In this document: piece after piece, positions 1 to 7,900 of the stretch
Position numbering within the stretch: the first letter of the stretch is position 1
Layout: each line of letters begins with the position of its first letter
NCBI GenBank assembly: GCA_035530195.1
Contig: DATKVG010000210.1
Coordinates: 1 to 45,643, forward strand
DNA from: JAPLKX01 sp035530195
Lineage (GTDB): Bacteria > Hydrogenedentota > Hydrogenedentia > Hydrogenedentales > SLHB01
Direction: 5' to 3'
Length of the DNA: 45,643 nucleotides
Translations under genes and position numbers: made by a program
The notes under the pieces: model-generated
The model's database searches: none
What the model saw: the letters and a program-made list of their open reading frames with translations, nothing else
Told to the model about the DNA's origin: nothing

Positions 1-258
1 GCAAATTCGTCTATCATGGCAACTGGATGGGGAGGAGGGCTCAGAGGATGAGCTGCTCACTACACAACCCATTCAAGAGCTGTTGTAGCAAGTTGAAGAC
101 CGAGTACAGTGGGGTCGTCGCGGCTGTTCGCGGCGGCGCCAGTGGCTATACATGCACTCTTGACACCCATACGTTTGGGGGAAGGGTGACGAAAAGCAAC
201 GGTCACTACGAGGCAATTGGTGTGGTTTCACACAATGAATGAGGGAGGAAGCACTACT
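1..258. other. Upstream region without a convincing gene
   Basis: I see no convincing gene here. A 71-codon open frame at 27-242 has no recognisable domain, is rich in Cys, Ser and Gly, and lacks a good ribosome binding site. The segment ends in the ribosome binding site GAGGGAGGAAG at 241-251 of the next gene and presumably holds its promoter, which I could not place. Confidence 0.5.
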
Positions 259-2172
259 ATGAAAAGAACTTTAGTTGCGGTACTGGCAATGGTCGCGGGG
301 CTGTCGTTCACAGCTTCAGCGCTCCCGCCACTGAATGTTAATCCCGAAGGGTACTACTTTAGCAGATATGTCGACGACCCGACGTGGCCCGAGGAGTTGA
401 CGGGCGATCCCTACGAACTCAACGATGGGTATTGGGGCACGCTCATGGACTTTCTTACTGGCCTGGACACCGATGAGATCATGTTTGACTGCTTGAACGA
501 GGAATGCGATACCACCACGGGCGATTTCAAGGGCTGCGACGACCGCCAAACCGTTTTTGACGGCGTCGATATGGACGGCGTGTTGATCCGCACGATGAAC
601 CCTACCTATGAAAGCATTCCCGACAAGGCGGAGATGATGCTGTTGGCCACCGCCCTCGATAGCAATCCGGCATGGGTAACCGTGCTCGAAGGTGCGGAGA
701 CGACCTTCGTGGGTTTCTGCGACATTTTGAATGACTTGACGGACTGGGGCGTGCTCGCTGCGAACAAGACCGATATGCTTGGCGCTTTTGAAGTGTTCTG
801 CGAGAAGACGGCCCAGGTTGCCAAGCCCACCATCGCGGGCGTTATCACCTATAGCGCGACGCCGAGCGTCACCGTCACACTTTCGTGCGGAACACTGGAC
901 GCCGTCATCCACTACACCACGGACGGCTCAGCCGTGGACGAAGGCAAGCCCACATACACCGAACCGGTTGAAGTCCCCGGTGCTGTAGATGAAACTGTTG
1001 TGGTCAAAGCCAAGGCGTATAAAACTGATATGGAGCCCAGCAAAAATGCCGATACAAAAAGCTTTCTATTGCTCGCGACGGCACCGGTGGTAGAGCCTAA
1101 GGATTGCGGCACTTGGGAATGGTCAGAAGATATGAAAAAGTCTGCCGACGCCGAGGCCAAAGCTTTCGACGGATTCGTGGTCGGCCTCGATCCCGCGTTT
1201 TTGGCGGCTGCCACGACGGAACCAGGTTTGTCAACTGTGACACTTCCGACCGCACGTAGCATCGCCGGCGGTCCACTGATTGCTGCGACCGCAGGGGACC
1301 TGATGGGCCTCCCAGGGATGACCGATCCGCCTGCCACAGATATCGCCACGCACATCGTTATGGGCACAATGACCGCCGCTCAAATCGATGCGGCTTACTT
1401 AGGTAATACTGGTGCCTACATCGCTACGATTCAGGCCGCTATTGATGGCGTGAATGATTACATGACGACTGTGATCTTCCTCCCGCTAATTGGGGCCGTC
1501 GGTGAACTGATTGGTACGATAGCGGAAGACTTGACCGAGGTGCTCAAAGACGACGTCCAGCCGATCACCATAGTACTGGATATGCATGCTAAAGCCTTCG
1601 CCGCGTTAGAGGCGCTCGGCGAGGAAATGAATATGGCGTGGAGCGCGATGCTTGACAGTCTTCTTTCAGATCTGTTAGAGCAAATCCCGGAGACAGAGCT
1701 TCTTCCCGGCGCGCCTGAGGGCGGGTACACCATTCCGGAGCTTTGCGATCTTCTGGGTTCGGACGATGCCCTGATCGGTCTGGCAGCGGGCGGCGGCCTT
1801 AACAACATGTGTCTGGGTTTGGGTCTCACTGCCGGTGCAGCCGCATGCGCGACTGCCGCTGACGTTTTTGCGGCTGGCGCGGTTGCGATGAATGCTGTTG
1901 AAATCCCGGTAATGCCGATCCTCGGCGCCGGGAAAGTAGACCCCCCGCCGTTGTCTCCGTTGGGCGACTATGACGGCGATGGCATCACCAACCTTGATGC
2001 CTACAACCTCGTAATGGATGCCGGCGGCGATTACGAAGATTTCGTCGCGGCGGCTGGCGGCGGCTTTTGGACGACGGGCAACCCCGACCTGCCGGCTGTT
2101 GGTCTGCTGGGTCTAGCGGCTCTCGTGAGCGTCATTGCTGCGGGCGGCGCGTTTGTCCTGCGCAAGAAGTAG
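259..2172 (+). CDS. Secreted protein with chitobiase-C-like domain, calcium loop and C-terminal sorting tail
   Basis: A 637-residue exported protein of unknown function. The start at 259 is chosen because it follows GAGGGAGGAAG and opens directly into a signal peptide (MKRTLVAVLAMVAGLSF, ending near residue 21). Residues about 190-270 (IHYTTDGS, then VVVKAKAYKTD) look like the chitobiase/beta-hexosaminidase C-terminal Ig-like domain, PF13290. Residues about 568-580 (DYDGDGITNLDAY) form an EF-hand or dockerin-like calcium loop. The last 26 residues have LPAVG, a hydrophobic stretch and a final RKK, the layout of PEP-CTERM/IPTL-type sorting signals, so the protein is probably processed and anchored or released at the outer surface. 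The middle is Ala-rich and helical and I do not recognise it. It shares its tail with the tiny protein at 2585-2812. A strong terminator follows. Confidence 0.85.
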   Translation: MKRTLVAVLAMVAGLSFTASALPPLNVNPEGYYFSRYVDDPTWPEELTGDPYELNDGYWGTLMDFLTGLDTDEIMFDCLNEECDTTTGDFKGCDDRQTVFDGVDMDGVLIRTMNPTYESIPDKAEMMLLATALDSNPAWVTVLEGAETTFVGFCDILNDLTDWGVLAANKTDMLGAFEVFCEKTAQVAKPTIAGVITYSATPSVTVTLSCGTLDAVIHYTTDGSAVDEGKPTYTEPVEVPGAVDETVVVKAKAYKTDMEPSKNADTKSFLLLATAPVVEPKDCGTWEWSEDMKKSADAEAKAFDGFVVGLDPAFLAAATTEPGLSTVTLPTARSIAGGPLIAATAGDLMGLPGMTDPPATDIATHIVMGTMTAAQIDAAYLGNTGAYIATIQAAIDGVNDYMTTVIFLPLIGAVGELIGTIAEDLTEVLKDDVQPITIVLDMHAKAFAALEALGEEMNMAWSAMLDSLLSDLLEQIPETELLPGAPEGGYTIPELCDLLGSDDALIGLAAGGGLNNMCLGLGLTAGAAACATAADVFAAGAVAMNAVEIPVMPILGAGKVDPPPLSPLGDYDGDGITNLDAYNLVMDAGGDYEDFVAAAGGGFWTTGNPDLPAVGLLGLAALVSVIAAGGAFVLRKK

Positions 2173-2192
2173 AAGTAGCTGATCGATAGCTC

Positions 2193-2230
2193 GTGCGGGC
2201 GGCCTTCGGGTCGCCCGCACTGTTTTGTCG
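2193..2230 (+). terminator. Rho-independent terminator with UUCG loop
   Basis: GTGCGGGCGGCC at 2193-2204 pairs with GGTCGCCCGCAC at 2209-2220 across a TTCG tetraloop. The 12-bp stem has one G-T pair and is followed by TGTTTTGT. It lies 20 bases after the stop of the 259-2172 gene and is a textbook intrinsic terminator. Confidence 0.85.
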
Positions 2231-2354
2231 GCAACAGGCAGGGTTGCCTGGTGGGGTTGTGCGGTGGGGTCGCGCTCCTGCGCGACCGATATTGCACCGC
2301 GGCCGCCCCGCCTGCATAATTGTGGTGCATCGTGGTGCAGGCGTCCCGCCTGCA
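2230..2354. repeat. Cluster of REP-like hairpins
   Basis: Three palindromes lie in a row. GGCAAC and GTTGCC bracket 2230-2248. GGTCGCGC (2268-2275) and GCGCGACC (2280-2287) form a hairpin nested inside GCGGTG (2261-2266) and CACCGC (2295-2300). TGCAGGCG (2336-2343) and CGCCTGCA (2347-2354) form a third. The words GCGGTGGGGTCG and GCAGGCG..CGCCTGCA return in other gaps of the window (15295, 16972, 19897, 22912), so these are members of dispersed families. The rest of the 2173-2584 gap holds no gene that I can support. Confidence 0.6.
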
Positions 2355-2495
2355 TAAACGAGTTTGGAGTCAACAAAGTGGGCTCGTGCTTCCAGATCTG
2401 TTCAAGAAATCTGTGCAGCGTTCCAGAAGGCCATTGGAGGCTCCTGAGAATGTCCCCGTCCCGTCCGCTGTTGGCAATCGGTCAAACTAGACATT

Positions 2496-2565
2496 ACCGG
2501 CCGCCGGCCACCGGCCGCCGGCCACCAGCCAGCGGCCACCGGCCACCAGCCACCGGCCACCAGCC
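2496..2565 (+). repeat. Ten-unit heptamer tandem array (ACCGGCC family)
   Basis: Exactly ten consecutive 7-base units, variants of ACCGGCC (ACCGGCC, GCCGGCC, ACCAGCC, AGCGGCC), run from 2496 to 2565. The array stops immediately before the ribosome binding site AGAGGGAGGCGG of the small gene at 2585. It is not a CRISPR array because there are no spacers. It is one of several period-7 arrays in the window that use unrelated words. Confidence 0.85.
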
Positions 2566-2584
2566 ACTAGAGGGAGGCGGCTCG

Positions 2585-2812
2585 ATGCGGCGATTGGCAA
2601 GCGTATTGACGGTAGGCGTGTTCCTTGTTGCGTTCGCGGCTGCTTTTCCCGCCTTGGCTTTGACGCCGCTCGCGCTTCACGGCGAGTTTGCGGCCCCCTC
2701 GGATCAGACCTTGCCGGCCCTGCCCGCCGCCGGTACGATCGGGCTCGCCATCCTTGCCGCCATCATTGCCGTCGCGGGCGCATTCGTCCTGTTCAGAAAA
2801 CCCAGAGGCTGA
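2585..2812 (+). CDS. Tiny exported protein: signal peptide, short linker, sorting tail
   Basis: A 75-residue protein that is almost only targeting sequence. Residues 1-25 are a signal peptide (MRRLASVLTVGVFLVAFAAA), a linker of about 18 residues follows, and residues about 43-75 (LPALPAAG, hydrophobic helix, FRKPRG) match the sorting tail of the protein at 259-2172; both share the pattern GAFVL.RK. The frame stays open upstream to 2225, but the start at 2585 has a strong ribosome binding site (AGAGGGAGGCGG) and begins the signal peptide. Function is unknown. It could be a small surface peptide released by the sorting protease, or a decayed remnant of a longer substrate. The intact start region and reading frame favour a real gene. 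Confidence 0.7.
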   Translation: MRRLASVLTVGVFLVAFAAAFPALALTPLALHGEFAAPSDQTLPALPAAGTIGLAILAAIIAVAGAFVLFRKPRG

Positions 2813-2998
2813 CACCCTCCCGCCAACAGCCCCGCCTCCGGCGCGCGTGGGAACACCGTCCCCGCTGTTTCATTACGCTGGGTCTCCGCGCAAATCAACC
2901 CAAACGACGTGACGCCGCGGACAGGTCCACGACATGGACATTATTTGTCTTCTTGCGCCGGTGGAATTGGAACGGAAAAGAGGCTCACATTTATTTGT

Positions 2999-3048
2999 GT
3001 CCACTAGACCAGGTCCACTGTGTCCACGACGTCCACAATGTCCACTGA
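2999..3048. repeat. Nonamer tandem array (GTCCACnnn)
   Basis: GTCCACTAG at 2999-3007 is followed, after 5 bases, by four abutting 9-base units: GTCCACTGT, GTCCACGAC, GTCCACAAT and GTCCACTGA (3013-3048). The first six bases are constant and the last three vary. The opposite-strand word GTGGAC recurs with period 9 at 22869-22886. Confidence 0.85.
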
Positions 3049-3072
3049 CTCAACTTCCTTAACGCAGTACCC

Positions 3073-3090
3073 ATCTGAGATCTGAGATCT
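3073..3090. repeat. Short heptamer array abutting the mutL stop
   Basis: ATCTGAG, ATCTGAG, ATCT: two and a half 7-base units whose last base touches the mutL stop codon (complement of TCA at 3091-3093). It is short and could be chance alone, but it fits the pattern of arrays at gene ends in this window. Confidence 0.5.
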
Positions 3091-4974
3091 TCATTTGATC
3101 CGGCGGAAACTCTTTTCCATCTGCCGCTGCGTAATTTCGGTGATAATGGGCCGGCCGTGCGGGCAGGTGTAGGGCGGGCGGAGCCGCTGGAACCCTTCGA
3201 GAAGGTGCCGGCGCTCGTCAGTCGACAGCCGGTCGCCCGCTTTGACGGCCCCGCGGCAGGATTCCACCGTGAGGCGCAGCAGGTCCGACACGAAATCCTT
3301 CTCATTGAACAGGTCGCCCTGCGCAATCTCATCGAGCACACGGTAGACCGCGTCGGCCATTTTAGAGTCATCGTAGAGGTGGCAGACCGCCGTGATCTGG
3401 AACGTGTTGCCGCCGAACGGCTCGATCTCGATGCCCAGTTTTGCGAAAAGCTTGAAGTTGGATTCGAGCAGTTTCACGTGGCTTGGTGGCACATCGAGCA
3501 GGACGGGCACCGCCAGTTGCTGTGCGGCGTACCGGTTGTCTTCCAGGTCGGCGCGGAGGTTGTCGTAAGTGAGCCGCTCGTGGAGGGCGTGCTGGTCGAT
3601 GATGAGCAGTCTATCGTCCTGGGGCACAACGAGATACGTGTCAAACAACTGGATGGGCGCGTTGTCGAGCCGGTCGACGGGCTCATACATGGGCAGGGGC
3701 CGGCCGGAATCTTCTTTTTCGGAGTCGCGATCGATTCCGCCCTCGAGTTCCGTCTGGAGCGGCCGACCCGGCTGGGCCGGTTTGACGGCGGGCGGCGTGG
3801 TCTTTGGCATTTTGCCCACGGGCCGCTCGGCGCGGGCAGGCGTTTTAGTTTCAGCCGGCGTCGTGGGAGTGGGGGATGCGGGCGCTGCTGGAGGCTTGGT
3901 ACCGGGCGCGCGGATTGGCTCAACGGGCTCGGGCCGAGGCCCCGCAGCGCGGCGTGGCGGCCGCGGCCGGATCTCCGTGAGCCGCTGACGCACGAGGTCG
4001 CGGAGCGCGTCGCGGACAGCCCGCTCGTCGCGAAACCGGATCTCGCGCTTGGTAGGGTGGATGTTGACGTCGACGAGCCGGGGGTGCGTTTCGACCAGAA
4101 TAATGCCGACGGGCCGGCGCCCGATGCCGACCAGCCCGTGGTAGCCGTCTTCGAACCCATACAGGAGGCTTTGGTTGTTGACGGGCCGGCGGTTGAGGAA
4201 AAAAAACTGATGCGACCTCGAACTGCGGGTGAGGTCGGGCAGGCCGAGCATGCCTTTGAACTTGAACCCGGCCGCCTCGCCGGAGAATTCGAGCATGTCG
4301 CGCACGAAATTCAGGCCCCAAATCAGGGCAACCCGTTCGCGCAGCACAGCGTTTTCCGGCAGGTCGAGCAGGAGTTTCTCATTGTGCAACAACTGGAAAC
4401 CAACTCCTTCCTGGGCCAGCGCGTGACGCTGGGCGATATCGGCGGCATGGCTGAGTTCGGTGGTGATCCCTTTTAAGAACTTGGCCCTGACCGGCGTGTT
4501 GAAGTAGAGCCGGTTGACGGTGACGCGTGTCCCTACCGGCCCGGCCACCCGCCCCACGTCCCGCAGTATGCCCCCATCAACCCGGATGCGGGTCGCCTCG
4601 TTGTCTTTTGCCCGGCGCGTGACCATCTCGAAATGGGATACGGCGGCGACGCTCGCCAGCGCCTCCCCGCGGAACCCCATCGTCCGGATGTTGTCGAGGT
4701 CTTCCGCTTTTCGGATCTTGCTGGTGGCGTGGCGTTCGATGGCGAGAAGGGCGTCCTGCTCGGACATGCCGTGGCCGTTGTCCTGGACCTCGATGGTTCG
4801 GCGGCCGGCCGCTACCAGCCGCACGACGATCCGGGTGGCGCGGGCATCCAGGGCGTTTTCCACCAACTCCTTCACCACCGAGGCCGGCCGCTCCACGACC
4901 TCGCCCGCCGCGATCTTGTTGGCGAGATCTTCGGGCAGAATCCGCACGGGCGGTATGGCTGACGTCGCGCTCAT
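3091..4974 (-). CDS. mutL: DNA mismatch repair protein MutL
   Basis: A 627-residue MutL, the GHKL ATPase that couples MutS recognition to strand incision and removal. The start at 4974 is preceded by GAGGGAG and gives the usual N-terminus; the frame remains open to 5130 but that extension is not conserved-looking. Motif I is NKIAAGEVVERPASVVKELVENALDA with Glu36 as the expected catalytic residue. DNGHGM, ATSKI, GFRGEALASVAAVS and GTRVTVNRLYFNTP follow. A Pro-rich linker spans about residues 330-430. The C-terminal dimerisation domain has DQHALHERLTYD, SCRGAVKAGD, CPHGRP and FRR, so it belongs to the endonuclease-type MutLs, although the last acidic position of DQHAx2Ex4E is Asp. No mutS is adjacent. 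It is divergent from the operon at 5196. Confidence 0.97.
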   Translation of the reverse strand: MSATSAIPPVRILPEDLANKIAAGEVVERPASVVKELVENALDARATRIVVRLVAAGRRTIEVQDNGHGMSEQDALLAIERHATSKIRKAEDLDNIRTMGFRGEALASVAAVSHFEMVTRRAKDNEATRIRVDGGILRDVGRVAGPVGTRVTVNRLYFNTPVRAKFLKGITTELSHAADIAQRHALAQEGVGFQLLHNEKLLLDLPENAVLRERVALIWGLNFVRDMLEFSGEAAGFKFKGMLGLPDLTRSSRSHQFFFLNRRPVNNQSLLYGFEDGYHGLVGIGRRPVGIILVETHPRLVDVNIHPTKREIRFRDERAVRDALRDLVRQRLTEIRPRPPRRAAGPRPEPVEPIRAPGTKPPAAPASPTPTTPAETKTPARAERPVGKMPKTTPPAVKPAQPGRPLQTELEGGIDRDSEKEDSGRPLPMYEPVDRLDNAPIQLFDTYLVVPQDDRLLIIDQHALHERLTYDNLRADLEDNRYAAQQLAVPVLLDVPPSHVKLLESNFKLFAKLGIEIEPFGGNTFQITAVCHLYDDSKMADAVYRVLDEIAQGDLFNEKDFVSDLLRLTVESCRGAVKAGDRLSTDERRHLLEGFQRLRPPYTCPHGRPIITEITQRQMEKSFRRIK

Positions 4975-5195
4975 CGGCTCCCTCGCTGCGCCGTATTGTA
5001 GTCGACAGCCGAGCCGTAGGCAACAGGCAGGCCCCCTGTGGGGCGAGGTGACGTTGGAGAACCGGCCTCGGGCCGTCGACGCGAAGGGTGCGGCCGAACT
5101 TCGCACTCCGTACTCCGCACTTTTCCCCATGAATTGAATGCCGCCTCAGGTGTAACTACAATGGAGCCATTGAAATAGAGCAAAGGGGCCCCGCC
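4975..5195. other. Divergent intergenic region
   Basis: The region lies between mutL (minus) and the AAA+ gene (plus) and must hold both promoters, but I could not assign them. It contains GGCAACAGGCAGG, also present at 2229, a GC-rich hairpin-prone stretch around 5030-5090, and a heptamer array at 5102-5122. Confidence 0.5.
5102..5122. repeat. Heptamer array (CGCACTC family)
   Basis: Three abutting 7-base units, CGCACTC, CGTACTC and CGCACTT, lie in the gap between mutL and the divergent operon. The word differs from the other heptamer arrays but the period is the same. Confidence 0.65.
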
Positions 5196-7235
5196 ATGAT
5201 TGTCGTTACCGAAGATTCGCCACGATGGCTGAGGGAACTGGCCAAATTCGCCAACCTGAAGAACCTGCTGTTTGTGTACGGCAACGTCCACGACCTGGTG
5301 TCGTTTCCAATCCAGACCGATACGGCGGAAAAGGTGCGGTGGACCGACAGCGACTTGGGCGGGTTTTTCCGAAGGTTCCTGGCCGGCATGAATTACGAGA
5401 TTGTTGGCTGGGTCGATCCGGTCGAGGATCTCTCGTTCTCGACGCCCGAGATGGGCGACTTGTTTCACCGTGTCGAGACGGGCAAGCCGGTGAAGGCGCC
5501 GAATGATGCGAAGCAACAGCCCGGCGCCGATGTCGATCACGATGCCAAATCGCTGCCGCGGTCGGAAAAAGGCGGGTTGTTCGGACGGCGCAGCGTCGAG
5601 CCGCCGGACCTCGACAAGACCATCTACCGTATCACGCAGGTGCTGCAGAACACCCAGGTTCCGAGCGCGTTTGTGTTCAACCTGGCGTCGCGGCTGACCT
5701 CGTCGCCCGACCGGCTGCTGCCCGCCGAGCGCATCCTGTTTACGCGCATCCTGAAAGCGTCGTTGACCAGCAGCGAGGTGATCCGCGACAACGCCCGGTG
5801 GAAGAACCTGCTGATCCTGATCTGCGACAAGCTCAACGATCTCCCCACGTTCCTCTACATCAACAACCCGCGCTCGCAGTCGATCCAGATCGATCTGCCC
5901 GACCGCGACGAGCGCTCGAGGTTCATCAGCCGGTACCACCGCCACTTCTTCAATGCCCCGTCCGCAAAACCGTTGGCGCCGACGGTGGTGGAAGATTTCG
6001 TGGATTTCAGCGAAGGGTTCTCGAATTACGAAATGCGCAGCCTGGTTGCGCTCTCGCTGAAAGAGAAAATCCCACTCTGCGACCCGGCCACGGGCGCCTC
6101 GAACATAAAACGCATCAGCGAGATGTACAAATACGGCGTAACGATCAGCGAGTGGGACAAGATCGAAACCAGTAAACTCGAGAACGCCGAGGCCGAGATC
6201 CGGTCGCGCATCAAAGGTCAGGGCGCGGCGGTTGCGCGCGTGCTGGACATCGTGAAGCGTGCAAAAATCGGGTTGGCGGCGGGCGATTCGAGCAAGCTCG
6301 GGCGGCCGCGCGGCGTGTTGTTTTTCGCCGGGCCGACCGGCGTGGGCAAGACCGAAATGGCCAAGGCGCTGGCGGAACTCCTGTTTGGCGACGAACGCCG
6401 GCTGATCCGGTTCGATATGAGCGAGTACAGCACCCCGCAGTCCGATCAGCGCCTGCTGGGTGCGCCCCCGGGTTACGTGGGGTACGAAGAAGGCGGGCAG
6501 CTTACCAACGCCGTCAAGCGGAATCCGTTCTCGATCCTGCTGTTCGACGAGATCGAGAAGGGCCACGGCAGCATCTTCGACAAGTTCCTGCAGATACTCG
6601 ACGACGGCCGCCTCACCGACGGCAAGGGCGACACGGTATATTTCTCGGAAAGCATCATCATTTTCACAAGCAACCTTGGCTCGGTTTCGCGCACGGAGAC
6701 GGTCGAAGGAACAACGCAGGTGCTGGTCACGCCGGATATGGCCTACACCAGCATGAGAGACATCATCTTGCAGGAGATTCGCAACCACTTCAATTTCGTG
6801 CTGGGCCGCCCGGAAATCCTGAACCGGTTCGGCGACAATTTTGTCGTGTTCGATTTCATCAAGCCGCCGGTTGACGAGGAAATCGTGGATTTGCTCACCT
6901 CGAAGCTGGTGAAGGCGGCGCAGGAGAAAAAACAAATCGACCTCGTGCTGGATAAGGCCGTCCGGGAGAAACTGGTGGCGTTGGGGCGGACACGGCTGCA
7001 GCACGGGGGCCGGGGCGTCCGCAACATGGTGGACCACGCCCTGATCAACCCGTTGAGCCGCGCGCTGTTTGACCAGGAGGTCGAACCAGGAAGCACGGTG
7101 CGCCTCCTTGAGCTCGTGGACAAGGGCGAGGACGCGACGGCCAGGTTCCTGTTGAAGATCTCCGTCAAACCGCCGGCCCCGGATGAAGGACAAATTACAA
7201 ATGACAAATTACAAATGACGAAGGATGAAGGATGA
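5196..7235 (+). CDS. ClpB/ClpA-type AAA+ ATPase with degenerate first AAA domain
   Basis: A 679-residue AAA+ protein. The second ATPase domain is of the Clp/Hsp100 D2 type: Walker A GPTGVGKTEMAKAL near residues 379-391, Walker B ILLFDEIEKGH near 447, a TSNLGS sensor near 487, and a C-terminal GGRGVRNMVD sensor-2-like segment near 602. The N-terminal half (about 1-310) has an AAA-like layout (LLFVYGNVHDLV, LLPAERILFTRIL, LLILICDKLNDLP) but no Walker A, so it is probably a non-hydrolysing domain. This suggests an unfoldase or remodelling factor, not a standard ClpB, because the coiled-coil M domain and Clp N domain are missing. It is the first gene of a five-gene overlapping operon; its stop overlaps the next start (ATGA). 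The last 15 residues are encoded by a heptamer array and are probably not functional. Confidence 0.88.
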   Translation: MIVVTEDSPRWLRELAKFANLKNLLFVYGNVHDLVSFPIQTDTAEKVRWTDSDLGGFFRRFLAGMNYEIVGWVDPVEDLSFSTPEMGDLFHRVETGKPVKAPNDAKQQPGADVDHDAKSLPRSEKGGLFGRRSVEPPDLDKTIYRITQVLQNTQVPSAFVFNLASRLTSSPDRLLPAERILFTRILKASLTSSEVIRDNARWKNLLILICDKLNDLPTFLYINNPRSQSIQIDLPDRDERSRFISRYHRHFFNAPSAKPLAPTVVEDFVDFSEGFSNYEMRSLVALSLKEKIPLCDPATGASNIKRISEMYKYGVTISEWDKIETSKLENAEAEIRSRIKGQGAAVARVLDIVKRAKIGLAAGDSSKLGRPRGVLFFAGPTGVGKTEMAKALAELLFGDERRLIRFDMSEYSTPQSDQRLLGAPPGYVGYEEGGQLTNAVKRNPFSILLFDEIEKGHGSIFDKFLQILDDGRLTDGKGDTVYFSESIIIFTSNLGSVSRTETVEGTTQVLVTPDMAYTSMRDIILQEIRNHFNFVLGRPEILNRFGDNFVVFDFIKPPVDEEIVDLLTSKLVKAAQEKKQIDLVLDKAVREKLVALGRTRLQHGGRGVRNMVDHALINPLSRALFDQEVEPGSTVRLLELVDKGEDATARFLLKISVKPPAPDEGQITNDKLQMTKDEG

Positions 7236-7245
7236 AGGATGAAAA
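7190..7245 (+). repeat. Eight-unit heptamer array spanning a stop/start junction
   Basis: Eight abutting 7-base units: ACAAATT, ACAAATG, ACAAATT, ACAAATG, ACGAAGG, ATGAAGG, ATGAAGG, ATGAAAA. The array encodes the last residues of the AAA+ protein, contains its stop codon (7233-7235), and supplies the start codon (7232) and first codons of the radical SAM gene. Because 7 is not a multiple of 3, each added unit shifts the reading frame. Confidence 0.9.
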
Positions 7246-7900
7246 AAAGGATCACAACGCGCCGATTGACGGGGGTCGGTCTTTCGTGAACCTTTACAGC
7301 CTGGCGTGGCCGGTGTCGTCGCTCGGGCCGGGCTGCCGGGTGGTGATGTGGGTGGCCGGATGCAGGAAACGTTGCCCGGGATGCATCAGCCCCGAGATGC
7401 TGGACCCGGCGAGCGGGCGGCCGGTTCCCGTGGACGTGCTCGAACGGCGGTTGCTGCGGCTGGAGGAAAGCTTGGCCGGGGTAACGATTTCGGGCGGCGA
7501 GCCGTTTGACCAAGCCGAAGAACTGGCGGACCTGCTCGAGCGGGTCCGCGCGAAAAGGCCTAACTGGAGCGTGATTATCTACAGCGGCTACGCGCTGGCC
7601 ACGCTGCGGCGGAAACCGCTGGCGCGGCGCCTTTTGGAGTTGGCGGATGTCCTGATCGACGGCCCGTACCGGCGCGGCAAGCCGCAGTCGCACCCGCTGG
7701 CAGGATCGGGCAACCAGCGGATCCGCCTGATCTCGGCGCGCGGCCGGGCGATGCGGCCGGAACTCGAGGCATGCCCGCCGCAGCCGGCGAATTTTGGGTT
7801 GGGGCCGGGGTTGGTTAATATGATCATCGGCGTGCCCGGCGCCGCCGGACAGCCGAGCCTGAACTGGATTGAAGGCGAAGGTTTTTCATGCGATACGTGA
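7232..7900 (+). CDS. NrdG-like radical SAM activating-type protein
   Basis: A 222-residue radical SAM protein of the short activase type (4Fe-4S single cluster, as in anaerobic ribonucleotide reductase activase NrdG). The cluster motif CRKRCPGC gives Cys44, Cys48 and Cys51 (CX3CX2C), and ISGGEPF at residues 86-92 is the SAM-binding GGE motif. It has no extra iron-sulfur domain, and its length fits NrdG/PflA relatives. No glycyl-radical enzyme is encoded nearby, so a role in ribonucleotide reduction is unlikely. In this operon it may install a glycyl radical or modify a partner protein, which is inference. The start codon lies inside the heptamer array and overlaps the previous stop. The 3' end overlaps the FHA gene by 13 bases. 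Confidence 0.88.
   Translation: MKDEKKDHNAPIDGGRSFVNLYSLAWPVSSLGPGCRVVMWVAGCRKRCPGCISPEMLDPASGRPVPVDVLERRLLRLEESLAGVTISGGEPFDQAEELADLLERVRAKRPNWSVIIYSGYALATLRRKPLARRLLELADVLIDGPYRRGKPQSHPLAGSGNQRIRLISARGRAMRPELEACPPQPANFGLGPGLVNMIIGVPGAAGQPSLNWIEGEGFSCDT

Larger units (their letters stand above)
2813..3090. other. Intergenic region with two short-period arrays
   Basis: No gene seen. It holds a period-9 array at 2999-3048 and a period-7 array at 3073-3090, both listed separately. No clear terminator hairpin was found for either flanking gene. Confidence 0.5.

Noticed and set aside
27..242. 71-codon open frame at the window start
   Set aside because: No ribosome binding site, no domain and unusual composition; it overlaps the likely promoter region of the next gene.
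2496..2565. CRISPR array
   Set aside because: Units are contiguous 7-mers without spacers. The repeats at 15070-15460 are likewise long tandem copies with no spacer pattern, and no cas genes are present.
4971..7193. 740-codon minus-strand open frame
   Set aside because: Antisense to the AAA+ gene, with composition typical of a GC-rich shadow frame; the plus strand has clear Walker motifs.
7232..7900. Anaerobic ribonucleotide reductase activase (nrdG)
   Set aside because: The family match is good, but there is no nrdD nearby and the operon context is signalling, so I did not assign the symbol.
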